A stretch of DNA of 8,274 bases, taken from assembly GCA_005878635.1 (NCBI GenBank), contig VBLS01000189.1:1-8274 (forward strand), given 5' to 3'. The position numbers were made by a program, and so were the translations under genes. The notes below the pieces were generated by a model. The model saw nothing but the letters and a program-made list of their open reading frames with translations, had not been told where the DNA came from and ran no database searches. This DNA is from Methanobacteriota archaeon (GTDB lineage: Archaea > Thermoplasmatota > Thermoplasmata > RBG-16-68-12). This document shows, piece after piece, positions 1-6,202 of this stretch (position 1 is the stretch's first letter; every line of letters begins with the position of its first letter).

Positions 1-700
1 CAAAAAACATCAATGAGCCAAATCAGAAATCTGCAACCGCCGGAGGACAAGAACATCTTCGAAACGGCCGGGTACCGCTGGGAAGATCACATCAACTACT
101 TAATCGACCTTACGCAGGGACAGAAAGCTCTCCTCGGCAAAATGTCGAAGGCGCGACGGAAAGGCCTCCGCCTTGCTGAACAGAGTCGAATGGAAGTCCA
201 TGACCTGAGTTCCGCCGCCGTCGAAGCGGCCTACGGCCTGTTGCGGGAAACGCACGACCGAGCGAAAGTTCCCCTTGCCCCTCAGGTTCTCTTCGAGAAT
301 GCGATTTCGATCCTCGCTCCGCGAGGACAATTGTGGTGCCTCATGGCATCTTTGTCCGGCTCTTTGTGCGCTGTCCGGTTTGTTCTGCGCTGGCGAGACA
401 CACTGTACGATTGGTACGCCGGCTCTTCTGACGATGGACGCCAGCACCACGCGGACGAGCTATTGGTGTGGGAGACTCTCAAGCGGGGCATGCTTGAGGA
501 TGCGGGGCATGCTCGAAGGTTGCAGGACGTTCGACTTCGGAGGGGCCGGTCCACCAGGGGCAGCCTATGGTCCTGCGGAGTTCAAGCGTAGATTCGGGGG
601 AGCGATGATCAACCCGGGGCGTTTCGAAAGAGTGTATCGTCCTCTTGTTATCCGCGCACTCAGGACGGGATACAAGGTAGGGAGGAAATTGGCAGGATGA
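1..700 (+). pseudogene. FemAB/GNAT-type transferase, N-terminally cut by window edge and frameshifted
   Basis: C-terminal part of a protein resembling the FemAB-like GNAT-fold family (lipid II:glycine glycyltransferase-like; aminoacyl or acyl transfer onto cell-surface glycans). Frame 1 is open from base 1, and the ATG at 13 is probably internal because relatives carry roughly 100 more N-terminal residues. Numbered from that ATG, visible hallmarks are YRWEDHINYLIDL (21-33), the basic stretch KARRKGLRLAE (46-56), LYDWYAGS (131-138) and ELLVWETLK (149-157). The family's next hallmark, TFDFGGAG followed by YGPAEFKRRFGG and a YRPLV tail, is read only in frame 2, ending at the TGA at 698-700. Without repair, frame 1 runs into unrelated residues and stops at 591. 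Removing one copy of the 19-base duplication at 483-520 restores a continuous family-like protein. I infer a broken gene; the specific substrate is unknown. Confidence 0.8.
483..520 (+). repeat. 19-base imperfect tandem duplication causing the frameshift
   Basis: Copy 1 is 483-501 and copy 2 is 502-520, directly abutting. Both begin with the identical 12-mer GCGGGGCATGCT; the remaining 7 bases differ at three positions (TGAGGAT against CGAAGGT). Nineteen bases is 3n+1, so the extra copy shifts the frame. Deleting copy 1 joins ELLVWETLKRGMLEG to CRTFDFGGAG with the nine-residue spacing between WETL and TFDFGG that I expect from the family. The three differences imply either an old duplication or independent changes after it. 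Confidence 0.85.
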
Positions 701-770
701 GCGGTCGAACAATTGAGGGCTCCGACAATTTGTATCCTTTTGAGGCGCTGCTAACCTGCGGTGTCGAGTC

Positions 771-1880
771 GTGCCCAAGGGGATGGCCCCGTTGAGAACG
801 ATGTTCGTGGTTGGCCATCCCGCCCATGTCCATCTGTTCCGTAACTCCATCGCAGAACTCACCCTCCGAGGTCACCACGTCGACGTCGCTGCGATCGACA
901 AGGAATCGACCTTGCAGTTATTGGCCGCTTACGACATTGATTTTCGTGTTGTTGGCCGAAATGTGTCGAGCATGGGATGGAAGCTACTCGATACCCCATC
1001 CAAGGACATCCGTCTAGTGCGTTTTTTGAAAGAAGCCCAGACAGACATGGTCGTTAGCACCGGTTCGCCATATGCAGCGCAGGCGAGCGCTATGAGAGGA
1101 ATTCCACACATTGCGTTCAGCGACACAGAGATTGCGGTCGCTGTTCTGAGGACAATGTTGCCTTTTACCGATGCCGTGTGCACTCCCTCGGTATTTTCAG
1201 AGGATCTTGGAACCAAGCATGTGAGATATGAAGGCTACAAGGAACTTGCATATCTCCATCCATTTCGGTTCAAACCACAGGCGAGCGTTCTTGATCTGAT
1301 CGGGGCGAGCCGAGACGAAAGGCTCATCGTCGTTCGGTTCGCTTCCTGGGATTCGAGTCACGATATTCGAGCAGACGGACTGGTATTCCGTGATCCGGTC
1401 ACCATATTGTCGTTCATTCGTCACCTCGGTACATACGGGCGAGTCCTAATTACGTCTGAGCGCAAACTACCCAGCGAGCTGAATGACTTTGTTCTGGAGA
1501 TTCCGCTCGAACGAATCCACGACCTTCTATTCTTTTCATCCCTCTACATCGGCGAAGGAGCAACCATGGCCTCAGAGGCGGGAGTTCTCGGAACCCCGTG
1601 GATATTCATTTCGAACTCGAGCCGGGGTTACCTCGATGATCAAGAGCAAAAATATGGACTGGGCTTCTGGGAGACTTCACTGGACGGGGCTATGGACCGC
1701 GTCGGCCAGGTTTTTGCTATTCCGGATCTGAAAAGCTCCTGGGCAGCCAAGCGCCAAGCACTTCTGCGGGACAAGATCGACGTGACGGGCTTCATTGTCA
1801 GGTTCATCGAGGATTGGCCGGCAAGCCTCGGTGCCATCAAGGCGCGAATCGCCGCTCCTCTCCGGGAGGCCGCCGAGTGA
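771..1880 (+). CDS. DUF354 family glycosyltransferase-like protein
   Basis: Intact 369-residue protein of the DUF354 family, soluble proteins with a GT-B-like fold (related to UDP-GlcNAc 2-epimerase/MurG-type folds) often found in surface-polysaccharide loci; their reaction is not established to my knowledge. Numbered from GTG 771, signatures are GHPAHVHLFRN (15-25) at the first beta strand, GYKELAYLHPFRFKP (155-169), VRFASWDSSHD (188-198) and IGEGATMASEAGVLGTPWI (260-278). The last has the glycine-rich, Glu-containing look of a nucleotide-sugar binding segment. The start is uncertain: GTG 771, ATG 783 and ATG 801 are in frame and none has a well-spaced strong ribosome binding site; ATG 783 has AAGGGG directly against it. 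The 70 bases after the preceding gene hold no convincing promoter. The stop overlaps the GTG of the next gene (GTGA, 1877-1880), indicating translational coupling. Confidence 0.88.
   Translation: MPKGMAPLRTMFVVGHPAHVHLFRNSIAELTLRGHHVDVAAIDKESTLQLLAAYDIDFRVVGRNVSSMGWKLLDTPSKDIRLVRFLKEAQTDMVVSTGSPYAAQASAMRGIPHIAFSDTEIAVAVLRTMLPFTDAVCTPSVFSEDLGTKHVRYEGYKELAYLHPFRFKPQASVLDLIGASRDERLIVVRFASWDSSHDIRADGLVFRDPVTILSFIRHLGTYGRVLITSERKLPSELNDFVLEIPLERIHDLLFFSSLYIGEGATMASEAGVLGTPWIFISNSSRGYLDDQEQKYGLGFWETSLDGAMDRVGQVFAIPDLKSSWAAKRQALLRDKIDVTGFIVRFIEDWPASLGAIKARIAAPLREAAE
1864..1869 (+). promoter_or_regulatory. Ribosome binding site GGGAGG for the acyltransferase
   Basis: GGGAGG ends seven bases before GTG 1877 and lies inside the end of the DUF354 gene. 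It favours GTG 1877 over the in-frame ATG at 1889 as the acyltransferase start, and shows the break in that gene is not due to a lost start signal. Confidence 0.65.
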
Positions 1881-2328
1881 GACCTCTGATGAAGCGGCTT
1901 TTCAAGACTATAGCAAAGCATGTCCCCGGGAATTATCTTCGGGTTGGACTCTTTCGAGCGTGCGGATTCCAGATCGGCGACGGTGTGTACATCGGAGAGG
2001 ACATGATTGTCGCGGAGATTCTGGCGGACAATTCGGACAAACTGATTATTGGGGACCGTGTGGCCGTTGGCCCTCGGGTTACGTTTGTTACATCCTCGGA
2101 CCCGAACCAGTCTAGGATTTCTCCAACATATGTGAAGGGAAAGACGCGTGGATTGGGACGGGCGCGATTATCCTGCCCAACGTGACAATAGGGGAGCAGG
2201 CCATTGTTGGGGCAGGTGCTGTCGTCACGAAAGACGTGCCCTTCAGAGCCGTCGTCGCCGGTGTTCCCGCGAGGATCCTACGTTTTCTCGATGACGGCGA
2301 CAAACCACTGGGGTTAGCGAGGACATGA
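1877..2328 (+). pseudogene. Hexapeptide-repeat (left-handed beta-helix) acyltransferase, frameshifted
   Basis: Acyltransferase of the LbetaH/hexapeptide type (WbbJ/LacA/maltose O-acetyltransferase relatives), expected to O- or N-acylate a sugar. Frame 2 from GTG 1877 gives a helical N-terminus, then IGDGVYIGEDM (33-43), LIIGDRVAVGPRVTFVTSSDPN (roughly 56-77) and KGK (87-89), after which it degenerates and stops at 2185. The rest of the beta-helix is read in frame 1 from about 2143: DAWIGTGAIILPNVTIG, then AIVGAGAVVTKDVP and VVAGVPARILRF, ending at TGA 2326-2328. Frame 1 has a TAG at 2113-2115, so the switch lies between about 2116 and 2146. Relatives usually have a short strand like VVIG before the DxWIG turn, and it is missing, so I infer loss of 3n+1 bases (perhaps 13-16) rather than one. 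Relatives commonly have His where Asp75 lies in SSDPN. The start overlaps the gene before, the end overlaps the gene after. Recoding is an alternative (see the heptamer at 2137-2143). Confidence 0.8.
2137..2143 (+). other. GGGAAAG slippery-type heptamer at the acyltransferase frame break
   Basis: In the upstream frame the bases read G_GGA_AAG, the X_XXY_YYZ pattern for -1 ribosomal slippage; GGGAAAG is the heptamer reported at the phage lambda G/T frameshift. A -1 slip here continues with GAC GCG TGG ATT, giving KGK-DAWIG and the complete C-terminal beta-helix to 2328. A weak hairpin candidate follows (GGGC 2160-2163 with GCCC 2175-2178), starting about 16 bases downstream, farther than usual. 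Site and direction are seen in the sequence; function is inference and could be chance. Confidence 0.35.
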
Positions 2329-3485
2329 TTCAGAATCAGAGCCCAACTTTGCAGGTTGGATACATCGTGTCCATGGCTGATGGGCTACAGAGTTTCGTTT
2401 ATCGAGAAGTGCGGGAACTACTTGCCCAGGGTGTCGTCGTCCACCTCTTTCCGACCAAAGTTGGCCCTGGGCCGTACAACCCCGATGCCGGTTGGCCCGT
2501 TCATAGGCCCTCGTTGCCAACCCTGCTCCTAATGCATTTTCAATCGCTTATGACGAATTCGTATCGGTATCTCGACGTGTTGCGGGAAGCCTTTCTGGTT
2601 GGCGGGCTGATGGACTTTGCCCTTGCGGTTTTTGTCGCGAGGACTGCCCAACGAGAGAAACTGCGTCTGATTCATTGCCACTTTGGCGATCACAAATTCT
2701 TTGTCGGCTACTTCTGTAGTCGGCTCTGTGATGATCCAGTAAGTGTTACGATTCATGCTTATGAGTTGTATAACAACCCCAATCCTCGTTTATTCCGAAG
2801 GGCCCTAAAATTTGTAAAGGGAATCGTTGCAGTCGCCGAGTACAACAGAGAAGTGCTCTGTGGAGTGTATGAAGTTGAACCAGCCAAAGTCCACGTCGTC
2901 CCCCTTTTTGCCGACCTCCCGTCCCTGACCCGGGCAAAGACCGAAGACAGTAGCCGAATCATCGTCCTCACGGTTGCACGTTTTGTTGAGAAAAAGGGGC
3001 ATCGTACTCTGTTTGAGGCCCTAGGTAAGCTCCCCGAGAATTACGAGGTATGGTTGGTTGGGGCCGGCCCGCTCAATGTCGCTGGCCTTGCCAAAGCGAT
3101 CGGAGTTGGTGACCGTGTCCGCATACTCGGTCGCCTAAATGATTTTGATCTTCAAGAGTCCTATCGCACTGCCACAATCTTTTGCTTGCCATCGGAGAAA
3201 AGTCGTTCCGGGGATCGAGAAGGTCTCCCAGTTGCCCTCATGGAAGCGATGTCCTATGGTCTTCCCGTCGTTGCAACGCGACATGCCGGGATCCCAGAGC
3301 TTGTGCCCGAAATCTTGGTCGACGAAGGTGACTCTGAAGGGATAGCTCAAGGGATTGCTAGACTTGGGCTGGATCGAGACTTCCGTGAGGAGCTAGGGCG
3401 TCGCAACCGCGAATTGGTGCGGACGCGTTTCTCTCGGGAGAACGTGGTTCGGCTAAAAATCCTCTTTATGGAGTGGGCCCGATGA
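2325..3485 (+). CDS. GT4 family glycosyltransferase (WcaL-like)
   Basis: Intact 386-residue retaining GT-B glycosyltransferase of family GT4, expected to transfer a sugar from a nucleotide-sugar donor to a lipid-linked or growing glycan at the cytoplasmic face. The N-terminal acceptor domain includes FVYREVREL (24-32), IHCHFGDHK (116-124) and VTIHAYELY (141-149). The C-terminal donor domain has the typical VARFVEKKGH (217-226), VGAGPL (245-250) and the EX7E motif with E299 and E307 in EGLPVALMEAM, followed by GLPVVATRHAGIPELV (312-327). Overall build recalls the colanic-acid WcaL-like branch, but donor and acceptor cannot be read from sequence. ATG 2325 overlaps the previous stop as ATGA, with GAGG at 2319-2322 close in front; coupling to the acyltransferase frame matters, because only ribosomes in frame 1 terminate here. 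The stop overlaps the next start (3482-3485). Confidence 0.92.
   Translation: MIQNQSPTLQVGYIVSMADGLQSFVYREVRELLAQGVVVHLFPTKVGPGPYNPDAGWPVHRPSLPTLLLMHFQSLMTNSYRYLDVLREAFLVGGLMDFALAVFVARTAQREKLRLIHCHFGDHKFFVGYFCSRLCDDPVSVTIHAYELYNNPNPRLFRRALKFVKGIVAVAEYNREVLCGVYEVEPAKVHVVPLFADLPSLTRAKTEDSSRIIVLTVARFVEKKGHRTLFEALGKLPENYEVWLVGAGPLNVAGLAKAIGVGDRVRILGRLNDFDLQESYRTATIFCLPSEKSRSGDREGLPVALMEAMSYGLPVVATRHAGIPELVPEILVDEGDSEGIAQGIARLGLDRDFREELGRRNRELVRTRFSRENVVRLKILFMEWAR
3470..3473 (+). promoter_or_regulatory. Ribosome binding site GGAG deciding the start of the membrane protein
   Basis: GGAG lies eight bases before ATG 3482 and overlaps the alternative GTG at 3473. Together with the ATGA overlap at 3482-3485 it supports ATG 3482 as the start. 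Confidence 0.6.
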
Positions 3486-5128
3486 TCCTCCCGAAGAAAG
3501 TCGTATACTGTTTGCTCCTAGTTTTGGCCGGCGGCAACATACTATTCCGCTATCCACTTGACGTTGGTCATGAACTTGGAGCGGATACGACCTTCGTTCA
3601 CACCCTCACGACAGGTCTCGTGCAGGACGGTCATGCTGCCTGGATCCTACATCCACTCTCCTACTTCGGACTGTACGCCCTTTCTTATCCAAGCGCCATG
3701 CCGTTCACATTTGCCTCGATGTCGCTTCTGGGCATTGCGTCGGAAGCGTCGATGCTTCTTTTCGGCTGGATTATCGCGGTGGTGGGTGGGTTCGGCGCGT
3801 ACCTTGCTGCTCGGAGTGTTCGGAGGGACGACGTGTTTGCTCTGTTAGTGGCCACACTTTTTTCGCTCACTCCCTACTACTTAAAAGACACTTTCTGGGT
3901 GGGCTCCTCACGAGGTTTTGTGGTTGGTCTTGTGCCGATCATGGTGCTTCTCCTTTCAGGACATTTGCGTACCCGAAGATTTCTCTGGTTCGTACTGGCG
4001 ATAGTGCTAATCGTGTTGCTCACGAGTATTCATAGAATGGGCATTCTGGCATTTTTCATTCTTGTTGCGTACTTGTTTGCGATCCCGTTCCACAAAGTGA
4101 CACAGAAGTTAAGGTTCGCTCTCGCCCGCTACGAGCGACCGTCTCGGTATGCACTTTTCCTTTCGGGCGTGATGGGATTCGTCTCGGTGTTCTACGTCCA
4201 ATTCGCGTACCCTGGAATCGGAGGCGCGAACGTGGTAGAGCAATATGGGAAAGGCGTCTTCTCAGGATCCTCATTCCCCGTTGTGCTAGCCAACATGGGT
4301 TTCAGCCTGGCTGGAAAGGTTGGGCCTCTAATTCCATTCGCGGGCGTGGGACTGGTAGCACAAACTTGGCGCAGGCCGAAAGAGGTTGCCGACAAGTTCT
4401 TGTTGACCGCTGTGGTGCTGTTCCTCCCGCTACTGCCGCTCAGGGACTACATCGCGGAATTTCTCTTCCTGTTCTTCGTCATACTCCTTGTTGTTGGCCT
4501 TCTTTGGATTCGTGAAGTCCGACCGAACCGGAGGAAACTCCTGTCAGCAGGAATCGCAATTTTGGTCCTGGGTTCGCTGGCGACCTCTTGGGTCATGAAA
4601 GACTACTGGCGTCAACGATATCCCACGGACGCTGCGGTCCCTTCCCTGGCATATCAGACCGGAACGTACCTGAAATTCATGACATCGGGCACAATTCTCT
4701 CGAATGATGGTCTTATGGGCGGTCAACTCGCAGCCTCCTCTGGTCGAGCAGTGTTGCCCCTCGGAGGAGCCTCCCTTCACTGGACAAGTCCCCAACAGCT
4801 CTTGTGGGGTTTCGTTGATCCCAAGCAGCTAGAGATTCGGCCGCTGGACCTGGCTACGATTTCCTTCAATACCGATTCGATTTTCGTCCCCGTAAACATC
4901 CCCACCGCCGAATTTGACTGGGAAGAAATCCTGGGTTACACTGCCCCTTCACTCGCGGCACGAGATCTCCAGACCTACGGGGTCCACTTTGTCGTCGTCG
5001 ATATGCGAATCCCACTCGAATTTCAGTCGTATGGTTATGATCGCCCAAGCGGATTTCTCGTGCTCGTGCACAACACAGACTACGAAGTGTATGACTCGGG
5101 AAAACTGTCGATTTGGTACGTGGGGTAG
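3482..5128 (+). CDS. GT-C-like multispanning membrane protein with extracytoplasmic C-terminal domain
   Basis: Intact 548-residue integral membrane protein, not one I can assign to a named enzyme. It has an N-terminal membrane segment (about 7-22), a polar loop with HELGADTT (H30, E31, D35) and then about nine to eleven further hydrophobic stretches up to about residue 371, for example 92-110, 143-160, 167-202, 223-242, 306-343 and 352-371. Residues from about 375 form a soluble, probably extracytoplasmic domain ending in VYDSGKLSIWYVG. An acidic residue in the first outer loop plus many membrane segments and a soluble tail is the usual plan of GT-C glycosyltransferases (PMT/STT3/ArnT-like), which use polyprenyl-phosphate sugars. 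From memory the HPLSYFGLY / SYPSAMPF region and the DxGKxSIW tail recall large uncharacterised archaeal membrane proteins. GTG 3473 is a less likely start. A role as polymerase or as transferase on the outer face is inference from fold and neighbours. It ends 3 bases before the next gene. Confidence 0.85.
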   Translation: MILPKKVVYCLLLVLAGGNILFRYPLDVGHELGADTTFVHTLTTGLVQDGHAAWILHPLSYFGLYALSYPSAMPFTFASMSLLGIASEASMLLFGWIIAVVGGFGAYLAARSVRRDDVFALLVATLFSLTPYYLKDTFWVGSSRGFVVGLVPIMVLLLSGHLRTRRFLWFVLAIVLIVLLTSIHRMGILAFFILVAYLFAIPFHKVTQKLRFALARYERPSRYALFLSGVMGFVSVFYVQFAYPGIGGANVVEQYGKGVFSGSSFPVVLANMGFSLAGKVGPLIPFAGVGLVAQTWRRPKEVADKFLLTAVVLFLPLLPLRDYIAEFLFLFFVILLVVGLLWIREVRPNRRKLLSAGIAILVLGSLATSWVMKDYWRQRYPTDAAVPSLAYQTGTYLKFMTSGTILSNDGLMGGQLAASSGRAVLPLGGASLHWTSPQQLLWGFVDPKQLEIRPLDLATISFNTDSIFVPVNIPTAEFDWEEILGYTAPSLAARDLQTYGVHFVVVDMRIPLEFQSYGYDRPSGFLVLVHNTDYEVYDSGKLSIWYVG

Positions 5129-5131
5129 AGT

Positions 5132-6199
5132 GTGGACCAGCGCAAGGTCGCGATGATTTCTCCCTATGGGCCGGCATGGATTGGGGGCATCTCCTCGTTT
5201 GCAATGTCTCTCTCGGACAATTTGCGGAGGTTAGGGGTCGATTGCGAGCTTTTGGTGAATATCGGCGGAATCCCTGGCCGGACGACGATGCTGCGCGGCC
5301 CCAAACCCCTTTTCGTGATTCGCGCCGCGATTTGGCTACTTCGTTACCGGCCACGTGTACTACATGCTCACGCTCACTGGCACACCCTCTTGCCTGCCGT
5401 GTTGTACAAGACCTTTCACAGACGAGTCAAAGTTGTGTTCACCATACATACACCTCAAGCTCGCGAGCCCCTGCTCTCTTCGTGGTTCATCTCAAAGCTC
5501 ATGGCAAAATGTGACGTGGTTACGGCCGTCAGCGACGAGATTGCCCGCGATCTTCGTAGCAAAGTTCCGGCAAACGTCACCGTAAAGAAGATCAGCCCCG
5601 GAGCTACCGTGCGAGTCGGAGCATACCTAGAGTCTCGTCGTTTCCTGGCGATTCCAGAAGGTTGCTTCGTAGCAACCTTCATTGGACCTCTTCACTGGCC
5701 CGCCAAGGTCGCCGGGGTGAAACTCTTGATTCACTCATTCGAGGGCTTCTCGAATCACGTGCCCGAGAGTAGGCTGCTTGTTGTAGGTGGGGGACCCTAT
5801 CTCCGGGAGCTGCGCACTTTGGTAGCCGCAGCGCGAGCAGATGCTCGAATCGTCCTGGTCGGGGAGACGATGGACCCGGCACCTTATCTGCACGCATGCG
5901 ACGTATACGCCCACATAAGCTTCATGGAGGGACTGCCTCTTTCGATGTTGGAGGCAATGTTGGCGAGAAAAGCTGTTATCGCTTCCAGGGTTGGCGCCAT
6001 TCCCGAAGTCTTGGAAGATGGGAAGTCAGGCATATTGGTTCGCAACAACGAGACCGAAATAGTCGCTGCCTTGTCTCGCCTACATGCGGATCACCACTTG
6101 CGCGACTCGCTGGGCCAAGTTGGGTATGAGACCGTAGCCCACCACTATACCTGGGATTTGGTCGCACAAGAATTTTGCTCAATCTATGATGGAGCGTAA
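5132..6199 (+). CDS. GT4 family glycosyltransferase
   Basis: Intact 355-residue retaining GT-B glycosyltransferase of the GT4 family. Near the N-terminus MISPYGPAWIGGISSF (8-23) contains the glycine-rich GGI loop typical of the family; HAHAHWHTLLPA (78-89) and VVFTIHTP (101-108) complete the acceptor domain. The linker and donor domain show AVSDEIARDL (132-141), ISPG (154-157), LLVVGGGPYLREL (215-227), and the EX7E motif with E266 and E274 in EGLPLSMLEAM, then GAIPEVLEDGKSGILV (288-303). Start GTG 5132 has GGGG at 5122-5125 six bases in front; ATG 5153 (M8) with AAGG at 5144-5147 is possible but would trim the first beta strand. It differs clearly from the GT4 protein at 2325-3485, so it probably makes a different linkage. 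It contains a perfect 10-base inverted repeat at 5657-5680. The following deacetylase starts 3 bases after its stop. Confidence 0.92.
   Translation: MDQRKVAMISPYGPAWIGGISSFAMSLSDNLRRLGVDCELLVNIGGIPGRTTMLRGPKPLFVIRAAIWLLRYRPRVLHAHAHWHTLLPAVLYKTFHRRVKVVFTIHTPQAREPLLSSWFISKLMAKCDVVTAVSDEIARDLRSKVPANVTVKKISPGATVRVGAYLESRRFLAIPEGCFVATFIGPLHWPAKVAGVKLLIHSFEGFSNHVPESRLLVVGGGPYLRELRTLVAAARADARIVLVGETMDPAPYLHACDVYAHISFMEGLPLSMLEAMLARKAVIASRVGAIPEVLEDGKSGILVRNNETEIVAALSRLHADHHLRDSLGQVGYETVAHHYTWDLVAQEFCSIYDGA
5657..5680 (+). repeat. Perfect 10-base inverted repeat with 4-base loop inside a glycosyltransferase gene
   Basis: GAAGGTTGCT (5657-5666), loop TCGT, then AGCAACCTTC (5671-5680), its exact reverse complement. 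It lies in the coding sequence for EGCFVATF (residues 176-183 of the GT4 protein) and does not disturb the frame. No U tract follows, so it is not a standard intrinsic terminator. It may be chance, an mRNA structure or a protein-binding site. Confidence 0.6.
6191..6194 (+). promoter_or_regulatory. Ribosome binding site GGAG for the deacetylase
   Basis: GGAG lies eight bases before GTG 6203, inside the end of the preceding glycosyltransferase gene. It supports GTG 6203, which places VSVDVEPD right at the N-terminus as in relatives. Confidence 0.6.
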
Positions 6200-6202
6200 C
6201 CC

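Noticed and set aside
701..770. Possible promoter (TTGAGG and TATCCT-like hexamers) before the DUF354 gene
   Set aside because: The spacing is about 14 bases and the matches are poor; the region fits a short gap within an operon.
697..795. Small reading frame starting with ATG that overlaps the stop of the FemAB-like remnant
   Set aside because: It would encode about 32 residues without recognisable features, overlaps the start of the DUF354 gene, and only the chance ATGA supports it.
1795..2115. 106-codon + strand frame overlapping the DUF354 end and acyltransferase start
   Set aside because: The two hallmark-bearing frames explain this stretch; the translation has no family features.
2158..2183. 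Hairpin after the slippery heptamer as a strong stimulator or terminator
   Set aside because: Only four consecutive G-C pairs plus an interrupted extension, about 16 bases from the heptamer, and no T run.
4866..5354. 162-codon reading frame on the - strand
   Set aside because: It spans the junction of two well-supported + strand genes, has no recognisable domain and an arginine- and serine-rich composition typical of an antisense frame.
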